Shown piece by piece: positions 24,701 to 32,636 of a stretch of DNA of 64,000 nucleotides. The notes under the pieces were generated by a model. That model saw only the letters and a list, made by a program, of their open reading frames with translations, ran no database searches and was not told the DNA's origin. The position numbers were made by a program, and so were the translations under genes. Location of the stretch: NCBI GenBank assembly GCA_928722015.1, contig CAKMWI010000008.1, positions 62,001 through 126,000 on the forward strand, given 5' to 3'. The stretch comes from Candidatus Gastranaerophilales bacterium. GTDB lineage: Bacteria > Cyanobacteriota > Vampirovibrionia > Gastranaerophilales > Gastranaerophilaceae. Positions within the stretch are counted from its first letter, which is position 1, and the number at the start of each line of letters is the position of its first letter.

Positions 24701-25453
24701 ATGGCTACAAATAAGTTAAATGACGGAGTTGGAAAAAAGATAGTTGAAGCTTTAAAAATGCATACACCGGAGGTGTCAGAAAGTTCTGAAGATTCAAATG
24801 TTTCTGTTGATAATCCAGTAGAAGATTCATTTTCTCAGAATGAAAATTTGAATACGGCGAAAGACAGTATGTCTGAAACTTTTAATTCTTCATCTTCGGC
24901 TTATTCATCTGATTTTCAATCAGATGATAATGAGAGCAGTGTCCAGTTTTCAGAACAGGTGCCTCATATACCTTCAGAAATTCAATTAAAAATTCAAGCT
25001 CAATTAAAAGAACAGGCTAATAATGCTCAATTCCAATCAGCAATGCAGTCTTCTATTGGTAGTCAGTCGTATATAGATAATGTATTTGCTCAAAGTCTTG
25101 CTCAAAATTTGGGCGCAAATTCTTTTAATCAACTTCAAGATGATTTTAATTATCCTACAAATGTTGCAGTATTAAAGCAGTTGATATCAAAACTACCAAC
25201 AGGTGTTTCAAGACAGACTGGAGCTATAATTATAAAACAAACAATGGAAGCTCTTGGTATTTCTATGCAAAGTGTTATTCAAGAGGCGCAACAGGTTCAA
25301 GAAACTTTAAAGAATAATGCAAGGGAATACCAGGCAGGTATTGTTGAATACCGTAAACAAATTGGTATTTTAGAAGCCAAATCACAGCAGGCTCAGAGAC
25401 AAGCTGCTGTGATGAATGAAATTATAAGTTTATTTATTAATACCGGTAATTAA
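24701..25453 (+). CDS. Hypothetical Ser/Gln-rich protein with C-terminal coiled coil
   Basis: 250 residues from the ATG preceded by TGAGGAAAAG (an earlier ATG at 24638 lacks a ribosome binding site). Residues 25-90 are Ser/Asp/Glu-rich and probably disordered; 95-150 Gln-rich helices; 165-200 a compact segment containing LPTGVSRQTGAIIIKQTMEALG; 205-245 a coiled coil. No known domain recognised. It converges with the two small coiled-coil genes on the other strand (gap 3 bp). Confidence 0.65.
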   Translation: MATNKLNDGVGKKIVEALKMHTPEVSESSEDSNVSVDNPVEDSFSQNENLNTAKDSMSETFNSSSSAYSSDFQSDDNESSVQFSEQVPHIPSEIQLKIQAQLKEQANNAQFQSAMQSSIGSQSYIDNVFAQSLAQNLGANSFNQLQDDFNYPTNVAVLKQLISKLPTGVSRQTGAIIIKQTMEALGISMQSVIQEAQQVQETLKNNAREYQAGIVEYRKQIGILEAKSQQAQRQAAVMNEIISLFINTGN

Positions 25454-25456
25454 ATT

Positions 25457-25789
25457 TTAAGAAATTTTATAAGAGAATGACGATTGAATACCGGACTGAA
25501 TCATAGACTCGTTGGATTGCAGTTCTTGAGCAATTTCATCAAGTCTAGTTTGAATTTCTGCTTTTCTTATATCTAATTTTTCTTCCAATAATTTTAATTT
25601 ATACTGTCTTTGTTGTAATTTTTTTGCAATTAATGAATCTGATTCAAAATCAGTTCCTACCTGCATTAAATTACCAGCTGCTTTGGTGGCAGTCATTTTG
25701 GCTTGTGTAATAAGATGCATTTGCCAAGAAAGGGTTGATTGCATCATTTTGAGATATCTTCTTCGAATTATACCTATGAATAAACCCAT
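25457..25789 (-). CDS. Small coiled-coil protein, unknown
   Basis: 110 residues: a short hydrophobic start (MGLFIGIIRRRYL), a helix with alternating Ala/Met/Thr, and a long coiled coil (54-98) rich in Leu/Lys/Glu. It lies 22 bp behind the 90-residue gene 25812-26084, and they are probably co-expressed. Size and helical design recall small export chaperone or needle-type proteins, but no sequence match can be claimed. Confidence 0.6.
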   Translation of the reverse strand: MGLFIGIIRRRYLKMMQSTLSWQMHLITQAKMTATKAAGNLMQVGTDFESDSLIAKKLQQRQYKLKLLEEKLDIRKAEIQTRLDEIAQELQSNESMIQSGIQSSFSYKIS

Positions 25790-25811
25790 TTCTTTTTCCT
25801 GCCTTTATTTA

Positions 25812-26084
25812 CTACCTTTTTTGATCTAAGTGTGATCCTTTCAAGAAATTATGTTGGCTGTTCTCTGCTATCAGTTGTTCCATTTTTTCTAATTGGTGTC
25901 TATGATAGTTGAGTCTGTATTGAGCCATTTTTAATTTCTTTTTTACAGTAAGAAAATCTTTTATCCCTTCGACTATTGAGTTTGCCATATTTTGTATGGG
26001 ATTTTTTCTGATAATATAATTTTTTGCATATATCAGAAAATCTAAGATTCTTCTTATGTATAGTTCCAACGTTTCTCGAAACAT
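25812..26084 (-). CDS. Small helical protein, unknown
   Basis: 90 residues, basic and helical throughout, with a hydrophobic stretch (LELYIRRILDFLIYAKNYII) and a heptad-like C-terminal helix (52-78). The start has GGAGCG 4 bp upstream. First gene of a two-gene minus-strand unit whose upstream spacer (26085-26245) is very AT-rich and separated from the next gene by the 23-bp hairpin. Function unknown. Confidence 0.58.
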   Translation of the reverse strand: MFRETLELYIRRILDFLIYAKNYIIRKNPIQNMANSIVEGIKDFLTVKKKLKMAQYRLNYHRHQLEKMEQLIAENSQHNFLKGSHLDQKR

Positions 26085-26245
26085 ATCGCTCCTTACACTT
26101 TGGACCTACATATATTTAAAAACATTGCATTATAATAAATTGTCTTTTTATTATTAATAATGTAATATTTCTTAATATTAGGCCCTCTATTTGTTATATA
26201 GTTTTATGTACGGATTATTTCTGCTAATCTTTAATTAATATATTA

Positions 26246-26294
26246 ATAAATAATAAGGATAATGTAAATAATTTACATTATCCTTATTATTTAT
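26246..26294. terminator. Perfect 23-bp hairpin, probable terminator of the 28211-26309 unit
   Basis: The arms 26246-26268 and 26272-26294 are perfectly complementary over 23 bp with a 3-nt loop (TAA). The stem is almost entirely A/T with five G-C pairs. It sits 14 bp beyond the stop of the minus-strand gene ending at 26309, and an A/T-rich tract follows on that strand. Unusually long for an intrinsic terminator. Confidence 0.65.
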
Positions 26295-26308
26295 AGATGT
26301 TAAAATTT

Positions 26309-27127
26309 TTATAAATTTTGGATGGCTTTGCTATCACTGTCGATGCCTTCTTTTAGCATCTTTTTGGCAACATCACCCTGTGTATCAAGCATTTTGCATA
26401 CCGTTTCTATATTTCTTACTTTAGTTGATAAAATAACATCAGCATTATTTGTGATATTTCCTGTGATATTTTGGTATGCAGCAAGGGCAGCAGAAGATGT
26501 TCCTTGCATTAAATTACCAAGAACAGTTGTACCTGCACCGTATACACCTAAATATGGTGAAATTGCTGTTAATATGCCACCAAAACCTGAGATTGTACTA
26601 GCAAACGGCATAACTATGTTTGACGCAATTTTACCAAGTCCAGAACCTGTTCCGATTCCGTAGGCTGCAGCACTTGTAATATCTGCAAGTCCACCGATGT
26701 TAGATGCATAACCTGTGGCATATCCTGAAGTATCAGTTCCCCAACCTCCAATTAGAGAGGATGCTCCGCCGGTTGCCAGTCCGTATATTGAACTGAGTGG
26801 AGCCGCTCCAGATGGGAATCCTGAATAATTGTACAATGAATCAACACCATAGGAGGAACCGGTATTTGTTTTGGAGTAATATGAAGTTCCTGAAATATTC
26901 ATTGTTTCTGAACTTCCAAATATAGTTGCAAATGAAGATGGAGCAAGGAGACTTGCAATATTGTATAATAACCCTCCTGCAGCTTCAAAACCTGTGCCTG
27001 TTCCGCTTCCGGATACAGTTAAATCTCTTAAGCGGTCATAAGTTTCCCATAATTGAGCTTTGGCCGCTCCGCTGGCGTCTCCAAATTTGTTTGCTATTAC
27101 TAAGTTACTATCATTTTTGTATGACAT
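26309..27127 (-). CDS. Gly/Ala/Ser-rich hydrophobic protein, candidate export partner
   Basis: 272 residues from the ATG with AAGAGGT 6 bp upstream (a longer frame to 27238 overlaps the preceding gene). A helical N-terminus (1-35), a long Gly/Ser/Tyr-rich central region (45-165), two hydrophobic Gly/Ala stretches (about 170-225), and a C-terminal amphipathic helix (240-272). No signal peptide. It is 28 bp downstream of the axial-like gene. No family recognised; the design (no signal peptide, hydrophobic middle, helical ends) would suit a non-Sec exported surface protein, which is speculative. Confidence 0.62.
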   Translation of the reverse strand: MSYKNDSNLVIANKFGDASGAAKAQLWETYDRLRDLTVSGSGTGTGFEAAGGLLYNIASLLAPSSFATIFGSSETMNISGTSYYSKTNTGSSYGVDSLYNYSGFPSGAAPLSSIYGLATGGASSLIGGWGTDTSGYATGYASNIGGLADITSAAAYGIGTGSGLGKIASNIVMPFASTISGFGGILTAISPYLGVYGAGTTVLGNLMQGTSSAALAAYQNITGNITNNADVILSTKVRNIETVCKMLDTQGDVAKKMLKEGIDSDSKAIQNL

Positions 27128-27155
27128 TTTAAACCTCTTGTTATTTTTTATTTTA

Positions 27156-28211
27156 TTAGCTTTCAAATGTTTTGAATGTGCTTTCAATATTTTTAGAAAT
27201 GATTTTATGAACGGCATCCATTTCTGTTTGAAGGGCATTTTGTTCAGTATCTAAAGCCTTTAGGCGAAGTTCTAAAGTCCGGTCTTCTGTTTGTATTTGT
27301 TCTGTTCTGGCGTTAATATCCTGAACGTGCTGTTCATATACTTGTTTGTCATAATTATACTGATTCATTGCATCATTGTATGTATTTTCATCTGTAATAC
27401 TGGATGTAGTCAATGGATAAGTAACGGTTGAACCTTCAAGTTGCAAAGAGATTGCGCGGCCACTGCTGTCGTATTCAATAATACCGTATTTAGAAACTTC
27501 TTTATTTGATGTTTGGTAGTCAGCATAGTAAGAATGCAATAAGGCTGTAGGATCTTGTCTGCAAGCTTCTAAGCTATCATCAGTGTCTGCTGTTGCTGAT
27601 ACAAAATTAACTTTGCCGTTGCTGTCTGTCCAAAAATAAATATTATCAAGAGCTTGAGCGTTTCCTGTGTCTTTATAATCGAGCCAGTCTCTTGAGATTT
27701 GAGTATCAGGCCAGTCTGCAGCAATTTGATCCAGTTCTGCAGTGTAAGTTCCCCAGGCTCCGGTGGAACTCGTATCTGTTCTATCGACATCTGACAGTTT
27801 AGTAAGTCTTTTAGTTCCAACCATGTAGTAGGCTTCAGCTTCGCCTGTAGCTGGAACATATTGAACCTGTGGATTTGAATTTGTATTTCTTATTCCTGTG
27901 TATTCAGAAATTTCAGCATAATATGTAATGTATGAATTGTAATTTATTCCATCACCGTCAGTATATTCAGCATCTTGAATCTGTGAGATTATTTGAGTTT
28001 GATCTCCATTTTCAAATGAATATTGCGTTGTGGTATAATCATTTTTACTTGGGGCGGTCGGAACATCCATATCGTAAAGTTGGTTCCATAATTCGGAACT
28101 CTGGTTTGCTAAAGCCGTTCTTGCTTGGTTAATTTGTTGTCCTTCATATTCAACATTTGATTTTCTTGCGGCCAGAGAAATCCATCTTGCCTGAGATGCT
28201 GCCATGCCCAT
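27156..28211 (-). CDS. Protein with helical termini and variable centre, axial-protein-like architecture
   Basis: 351 residues. The N-terminus (1-45: ASQARWISLAARKSNVEYEG, then INQARTALANQSSELWNQLYD) is a continuous amphipathic helix; the middle (50-280) is polar, rich in Tyr/Thr/Asp and beta-like; the C-terminus (285-351) is a heptad coiled coil ending in ESTFKTFES. No signal peptide. Helical ends around a variable centre is the plan of flagellar axial proteins (flagellin, hook-associated and rod proteins), and a flagellar-type export cluster lies 8 kb away, so an export substrate is a reasonable inference. Start supported by AAGGAG 9 bp upstream. Confidence 0.68.
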   Translation of the reverse strand: MGMAASQARWISLAARKSNVEYEGQQINQARTALANQSSELWNQLYDMDVPTAPSKNDYTTTQYSFENGDQTQIISQIQDAEYTDGDGINYNSYITYYAEISEYTGIRNTNSNPQVQYVPATGEAEAYYMVGTKRLTKLSDVDRTDTSSTGAWGTYTAELDQIAADWPDTQISRDWLDYKDTGNAQALDNIYFWTDSNGKVNFVSATADTDDSLEACRQDPTALLHSYYADYQTSNKEVSKYGIIEYDSSGRAISLQLEGSTVTYPLTTSSITDENTYNDAMNQYNYDKQVYEQHVQDINARTEQIQTEDRTLELRLKALDTEQNALQTEMDAVHKIISKNIESTFKTFES

Positions 28212-28463
28212 ATATGTATCTCCTTCTGTTTTAATATCGAGAATTCTACCTATTACGGTTATAATTATTTTTTTTTGAAAGTCAATATTAATCTACGTAA
28301 ATTATACATTATTTGTCAAATTTTCCATAATTAATTTTATGAAAATCAACTATATAGTGTATTTTATACATCTTGACACGTATTATAAATTTAAAGCTTT
28401 ACAGTTTATTTATGTTTCTGCTAATATATATTTATACTTGATATTATTAGAGAAAGGTCTGTA

Positions 28464-29831
28464 ATGAAATTTTCTTCATCATTCAAAGTTGGATTACTTA
28501 CATTAGTAGCTTTAATTTTGTTGGTCGGGACTGTATTAAAGGTAAAAGGACGTGCATTTTCATCTGCAAAAAGAATAGAAATTCAATTTAAAGATGTTAA
28601 TGGTCTAAGGCCTGGCGCAGGAGTTCAAATTATGGGGCTTAAGGTTGGTCAGGTTGAAGAAATTACTCCTATAGTTGATGGTGAGGATAGTTTTGTTAAG
28701 GTTAAATTTGTTATAACTGATCCTAGTGTACAAATTCCAAGAGCTTCATCTTTTTCTATTCAACAGTCAGGACTTATCGGCGAATTATTTTTAGAAATTA
28801 CTCCGCCAAAAACGCGTACAATTTATATTCCAATGGTTAATAGAAATCTGTTATTTAAAAATGATGCTGTGCAAATGAAATTAAGTGATAAATACTATGA
28901 TGTTGGTCTTATCAAGGGTGTTGATGTTGTAGCTAGAGATTCAATTCCTTATAATTATAAGAATAATATCCGTACAGCGTATGCGTATAAGGTAGATTAT
29001 TTTATTAATTTGCCCGGTTTAGTATTGCCAGAGTTTTTACGCGGTTCTGCTGTAACTTATGATAATAGCCATAAGTTAAGATTAGTATCATTGGATGATA
29101 TGCCGCTTCAATATCCTAAACAGGATTCACCGTATACTATTATTGAACCTATGCGTTTGTCTGATTTTATGGATTGGCAATATCAGGCTGCTGAAACACT
29201 TACTGAAACAAATAAAAAGGTTAATGATATATTGACTGATGAAACAATAGCAGATTTGAAAAAAACTATTAATAACTTAAATGCTCTTACTGCAAGATCT
29301 TCTGTAACTTTAGATAAAGTTGATACTTTACTTGATTCTTCTCAAGCAGATATACAGCAACTTCTTGCTTTAACTCAGCAAGCAACTGATGATTTTTCTA
29401 AATTGTCTGCAAATGTAAATAATATCATAGGTGATAAAGAATTTAAAACAAAACTAATGTCTACAGCTGATTCAGTTGATCATTTATCAAGAAATTTGAA
29501 CAAAGTTATGGATGCTGCTGATGCTGAGGCTACTGGTAAAAATATTAAGATTATTGCAGAGAATTTATCCCAAATTAGTGAGAGTGTTAATGCTATTACC
29601 AGTGATGGCAAGCTTAAAAATCAGTTAACAACAGCTATCACCAATGTAAATAATGCTATGGTAGAAGTTTCAACTGCATTAGAGACTGTAAACTGTGTAA
29701 GTCCGACTAGTCCAAATCAAGCTTCTGATTTGAAACGTATAGTGGAAGATACGGTTGTTACAACGGCTAATTTAAGGAAATTTTCTGATAAGTTGAATAA
29801 GAGATTTTTATTATTCAGATTGATGTTCTAG
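28464..29831 (+). CDS. MCE/MlaD family lipid-transport protein
   Basis: 455 residues. One N-terminal membrane helix (8-26), MCE domain (36-118: IEIQFKDVNGLRPGAGVQIMGLKVGQVEEI), a second smaller domain (150-235), then a long helical region (245-445). MCE proteins form periplasmic hexamers that ferry lipids between the membranes, normally with an MlaE permease and MlaF ATPase, neither of which is encoded here. The stop is 1 bp before lpxK, so they form an operon; pairing with a lipid A gene fits an outer-membrane role. Confidence 0.9.
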   Translation: MKFSSSFKVGLLTLVALILLVGTVLKVKGRAFSSAKRIEIQFKDVNGLRPGAGVQIMGLKVGQVEEITPIVDGEDSFVKVKFVITDPSVQIPRASSFSIQQSGLIGELFLEITPPKTRTIYIPMVNRNLLFKNDAVQMKLSDKYYDVGLIKGVDVVARDSIPYNYKNNIRTAYAYKVDYFINLPGLVLPEFLRGSAVTYDNSHKLRLVSLDDMPLQYPKQDSPYTIIEPMRLSDFMDWQYQAAETLTETNKKVNDILTDETIADLKKTINNLNALTARSSVTLDKVDTLLDSSQADIQQLLALTQQATDDFSKLSANVNNIIGDKEFKTKLMSTADSVDHLSRNLNKVMDAADAEATGKNIKIIAENLSQISESVNAITSDGKLKNQLTTAITNVNNAMVEVSTALETVNCVSPTSPNQASDLKRIVEDTVVTTANLRKFSDKLNKRFLLFRLMF

Positions 29832-29832
29832 T

Positions 29833-30852
29833 ATGATGAATTTAAAAACTAAAATTACACAAATACATTATCAAAGAGATCCTGAGGGATTTCTTTTTGA
29901 TATTTTAAAATTTTGTTCTTACTTTTATGCTTTTGGCAGCAGATTGAAAAATTTTTGTTATGATAAAGGATTAATTAAACCAAAACGAGTCAATGCGTAT
30001 GTAATTTCTGTAGGAAATATGACAACAGGCGGAGTTGGTAAGACTCCTGTTGTTTCTGAAATTGCTAAATATTTAGTTAACCAAGGTTTTAAGGTTGCAA
30101 TTTTATCACGTGGATATGGCGGTCGATTAGATAATAAAAATGTAAATATGATATCTGACGGTCAATCTATATATTTTGATGCTATTCAAGCAGGGGATGA
30201 ACCTTATTGGTTGGCAGAAAATACTCCCGGGTGTTATGTTTTTACATGTAAAAATCGTTATTTGGCAGGAAAATATGCTGTTGAAAAATTTGGAGTAGAA
30301 AAGATTATTTTAGATGATGGTTTCCAGCATAGAAAGCTTCACAGAGATTTGGATATTGTGTTAATGGATAGTGTTAAAGGTTTTGGAAATGAAAATTTAT
30401 TACCTGCCGGACCTTTAAGAGAAGGCCCTGAAGCTTTAGACCGAATTGACAAATTGGTTATTGTGAGCAAGAGTCTTAAACATGAGACTGCTGAAAAGGT
30501 TGCTAGAATAATGCACAAAAGGCTTAAATTATCAACAAGTGTTTGTTATACCGAGCCTGATTATGTATATAATATAAAAACAGGTCAGAGGTTGATGGAA
30601 GGTCTTGCTGTTACTGCTATGTGTGCAATTGGCCAACCGCAACAATTTTATGATTTTTTATCTGATTATCAGGTAGTAAACACAGTTACTTTTGATGATC
30701 ATCATCAGTATGCCCCTATTGATATTGTTGATATTTCAGGAAGTATAATAACTACAGAAAAAGATGCTGTTAAATTGGCAAGATTTGATAGAGATAATAT
30801 ATATGCTTTGAAATTGAAAACAGTTATTGATGTAGAAGGACTATTACAGTAA
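29833..30852 (+). CDS. lpxK: Tetraacyldisaccharide 4'-kinase LpxK
   Basis: 339 residues. N-terminal membrane-associated helix, P-loop SVGNMTTGGVGKTPV (about 58-72), SRGYGGR, and the DDGFQHRKL segment conserved in LpxK. It phosphorylates the lipid A disaccharide precursor at the 4' position on the inner membrane, so the organism should make lipid A. It starts 1 bp after the MCE gene, and its last base is the first base of nth. Confidence 0.94.
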   Translation: MMNLKTKITQIHYQRDPEGFLFDILKFCSYFYAFGSRLKNFCYDKGLIKPKRVNAYVISVGNMTTGGVGKTPVVSEIAKYLVNQGFKVAILSRGYGGRLDNKNVNMISDGQSIYFDAIQAGDEPYWLAENTPGCYVFTCKNRYLAGKYAVEKFGVEKIILDDGFQHRKLHRDLDIVLMDSVKGFGNENLLPAGPLREGPEALDRIDKLVIVSKSLKHETAEKVARIMHKRLKLSTSVCYTEPDYVYNIKTGQRLMEGLAVTAMCAIGQPQQFYDFLSDYQVVNTVTFDDHHQYAPIDIVDISGSIITTEKDAVKLARFDRDNIYALKLKTVIDVEGLLQ

Positions 30853-31502
30853 TGGATGAAAAAAATATTGGAAAAGTTGTAAAACTCTTAGAGGATGCAA
30901 AGCAGCCAAAAAGTGATTTTGTTAAACTAATGGATTCCTTTAAAAATCCTTATCTGGTTTTGATTGCATGTATATTGAGCTTGAGAACTAATGACAGAAC
31001 AACATATCCTGCTACTTTACGTATGCTTGATTTAGCAAAAACTCCGGAGCTGATGATGAAAGTTGATAAAGAAGCTTTGGCTCAGGCAATTTATCCGGTT
31101 GGATTTTATAAAAATAAAGCCGAACAGATTATTGAATTGTCTAAGAAAATAGTAGAAGATTATGCTGGAAGTGTTCCGGATTCAATTGATGAATTATGTA
31201 AGTTCCGTGGCGTTGGACGAAAAACTGCAAATCTAGTTATGACTCTAGGATTTGGAAAGCCGGCTATTTGTGTTGATGTACATGTTCATAGAATTTTTAA
31301 TCGTTTGGGTTATATAAAAACTAATACTCCGGAAGAAACGGAGTTTGTCCTAAGAGAAAAATTACCGGTTAAATTTTGGATTCCTATAAACACTCTTCTG
31401 GTTACACATGGGCAGAATGTTTGTAAACCTATTAAGCCGAATTGTACAGTTTGTCCAATTTGTAAATATTGTGATAAGCTTATAACTGTTAAGTCTAAAT
31501 AA
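30852..31502 (+). CDS. nth: Endonuclease III (DNA glycosylase/AP lyase)
   Basis: 216 residues. Helix-hairpin-helix FRGVGRKTANLVM with the catalytic Lys, then VDVHVHRIFNRLG with the catalytic Asp, and a C-terminal [4Fe-4S] motif C-x6-C-x2-C-x5-C (KPIKPN, TV and PICKY between the cysteines). It removes oxidised pyrimidines. The start overlaps the lpxK stop (TAATG). Confidence 0.94.
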   Translation: MDEKNIGKVVKLLEDAKQPKSDFVKLMDSFKNPYLVLIACILSLRTNDRTTYPATLRMLDLAKTPELMMKVDKEALAQAIYPVGFYKNKAEQIIELSKKIVEDYAGSVPDSIDELCKFRGVGRKTANLVMTLGFGKPAICVDVHVHRIFNRLGYIKTNTPEETEFVLREKLPVKFWIPINTLLVTHGQNVCKPIKPNCTVCPICKYCDKLITVKSK

Positions 31503-31516
31503 AGTGGTCGTGTCTT

Positions 31517-31999
31517 ATGAAAATAATGCCTTTACAAAAAGCTTTTTTTGATGTTGTAAGTGAAGTACGGGATTTTTATTCAAATAATCCTGTCAATATT
31601 GTTGATTATTATGCAGATGATTCAGTTAGTTTCGCTTTAAATAGGCTAAGACCGCTGAGAGATATTTTTGAATCTTATGCAAAGAAAAATTTAGTATCCG
31701 TATCTATTGATAGAGCTTCGATTTTGGAAGGTGATAGTGAACGAATAAAACCTTCTCTAAAGTTTCTGTTGGATAAGAGTATAGCGTTATGTGTTACTAA
31801 TAATATTAATGGGAAATCAAAAACTGCTATTATTGATACAACAAAGGATTCTTTTATTCATCAGGGAACTGAAAGCATTTTATTGAAAAATAAAAACGGA
31901 AAAGAGTTCAGGGTTCATTCTCGTTACAGCCATGAGGATAATTTTGTTAGAGCAGTATTTAGACGTTTGGAATATTTGACAAAGCAAATTTCTAAGTGA
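31517..31999 (+). CDS. Hypothetical protein
   Basis: 160 residues, alpha/beta, soluble, no signal peptide. Contains FALNRLRPLRDIFESYAKKN and, near the end, HSRYSHEDNFVRAVFRRLEYL. No family recognised. It follows nth by 14 bp, so it probably ends the MCE-lpxK-nth operon; the next gene is 141 bp on. Confidence 0.6.
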   Translation: MKIMPLQKAFFDVVSEVRDFYSNNPVNIVDYYADDSVSFALNRLRPLRDIFESYAKKNLVSVSIDRASILEGDSERIKPSLKFLLDKSIALCVTNNINGKSKTAIIDTTKDSFIHQGTESILLKNKNGKEFRVHSRYSHEDNFVRAVFRRLEYLTKQISK

Positions 32000-32140
32000 T
32001 TAAGTGTACTTTTTATAATTAATTTGCATTTTTTTTTAATTCTGTGCTATTCTATAATTATTAATTGCTTTGGTCTCATATTACATATAGTGTTCAGAGC
32101 GATTGTGGGTTAATACAATTTTATATAGAGGAGTGCGAGA

Positions 32141-32635
32141 ATGAGTGTAGTTGATTCTCGTAAAATCGATACCAGAAAGTTAGATTCTATTATTCAATTT
32201 TATGAATCAAAAAAATCTAACCTAATTGCGATTTTACAAAAGGTTCAAGAAGAGTACAAATATCTTCCTGAAGATGCATTGATTTATATCGGAACTAAAA
32301 TAGAAGGACTTTCTCCAGCTACGGTTTATGGTGTTGCGACTTTCTATGCGCAGTTTTCATTGGATCCTAAAGGAAAATATGAAATTAAGGTTTGCGATGG
32401 AACCGCATGCCATGTTAGAGGTTCGATGCCAGTATTGAATGCTATAAAGGCTCATTTGGACTTAAAAGATGGACAAATGACTACTAGTAATGGCTTATTT
32501 TCACTTGAAACAGTTAGTTGTTTAGGTGCGTGCGGACTTGCTCCTGTGTGCGTAATTAATGGTAAAGTATATCCGCAGATGACATCAGATGCCATTAAAG
32601 TTATATTGGATACCCTTTTGAATGAGGAAAGATAA
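32141..32635 (+). CDS. hydC: [FeFe]-hydrogenase subunit HydC (NuoE-like)
   Basis: 164 residues, thioredoxin-fold [2Fe-2S] protein: LQKVQEEYKYLPEDAL, PATVYGVATFYAQFSL, and the four cluster cysteines in CDGTACHVRGS and SCLGACGLAPVC. Equivalent to NuoE/HndA. First gene of hydCBA; the gamma subunit of trimeric electron-bifurcating hydrogenases that couple NADH and ferredoxin oxidation to H2 formation, or the reverse. RBS GAGGAG 8 bp before the ATG. The stop is 1 bp from the hydB start. Confidence 0.93.
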   Translation: MSVVDSRKIDTRKLDSIIQFYESKKSNLIAILQKVQEEYKYLPEDALIYIGTKIEGLSPATVYGVATFYAQFSLDPKGKYEIKVCDGTACHVRGSMPVLNAIKAHLDLKDGQMTTSNGLFSLETVSCLGACGLAPVCVINGKVYPQMTSDAIKVILDTLLNEER

Positions 32636-32636
32636 T

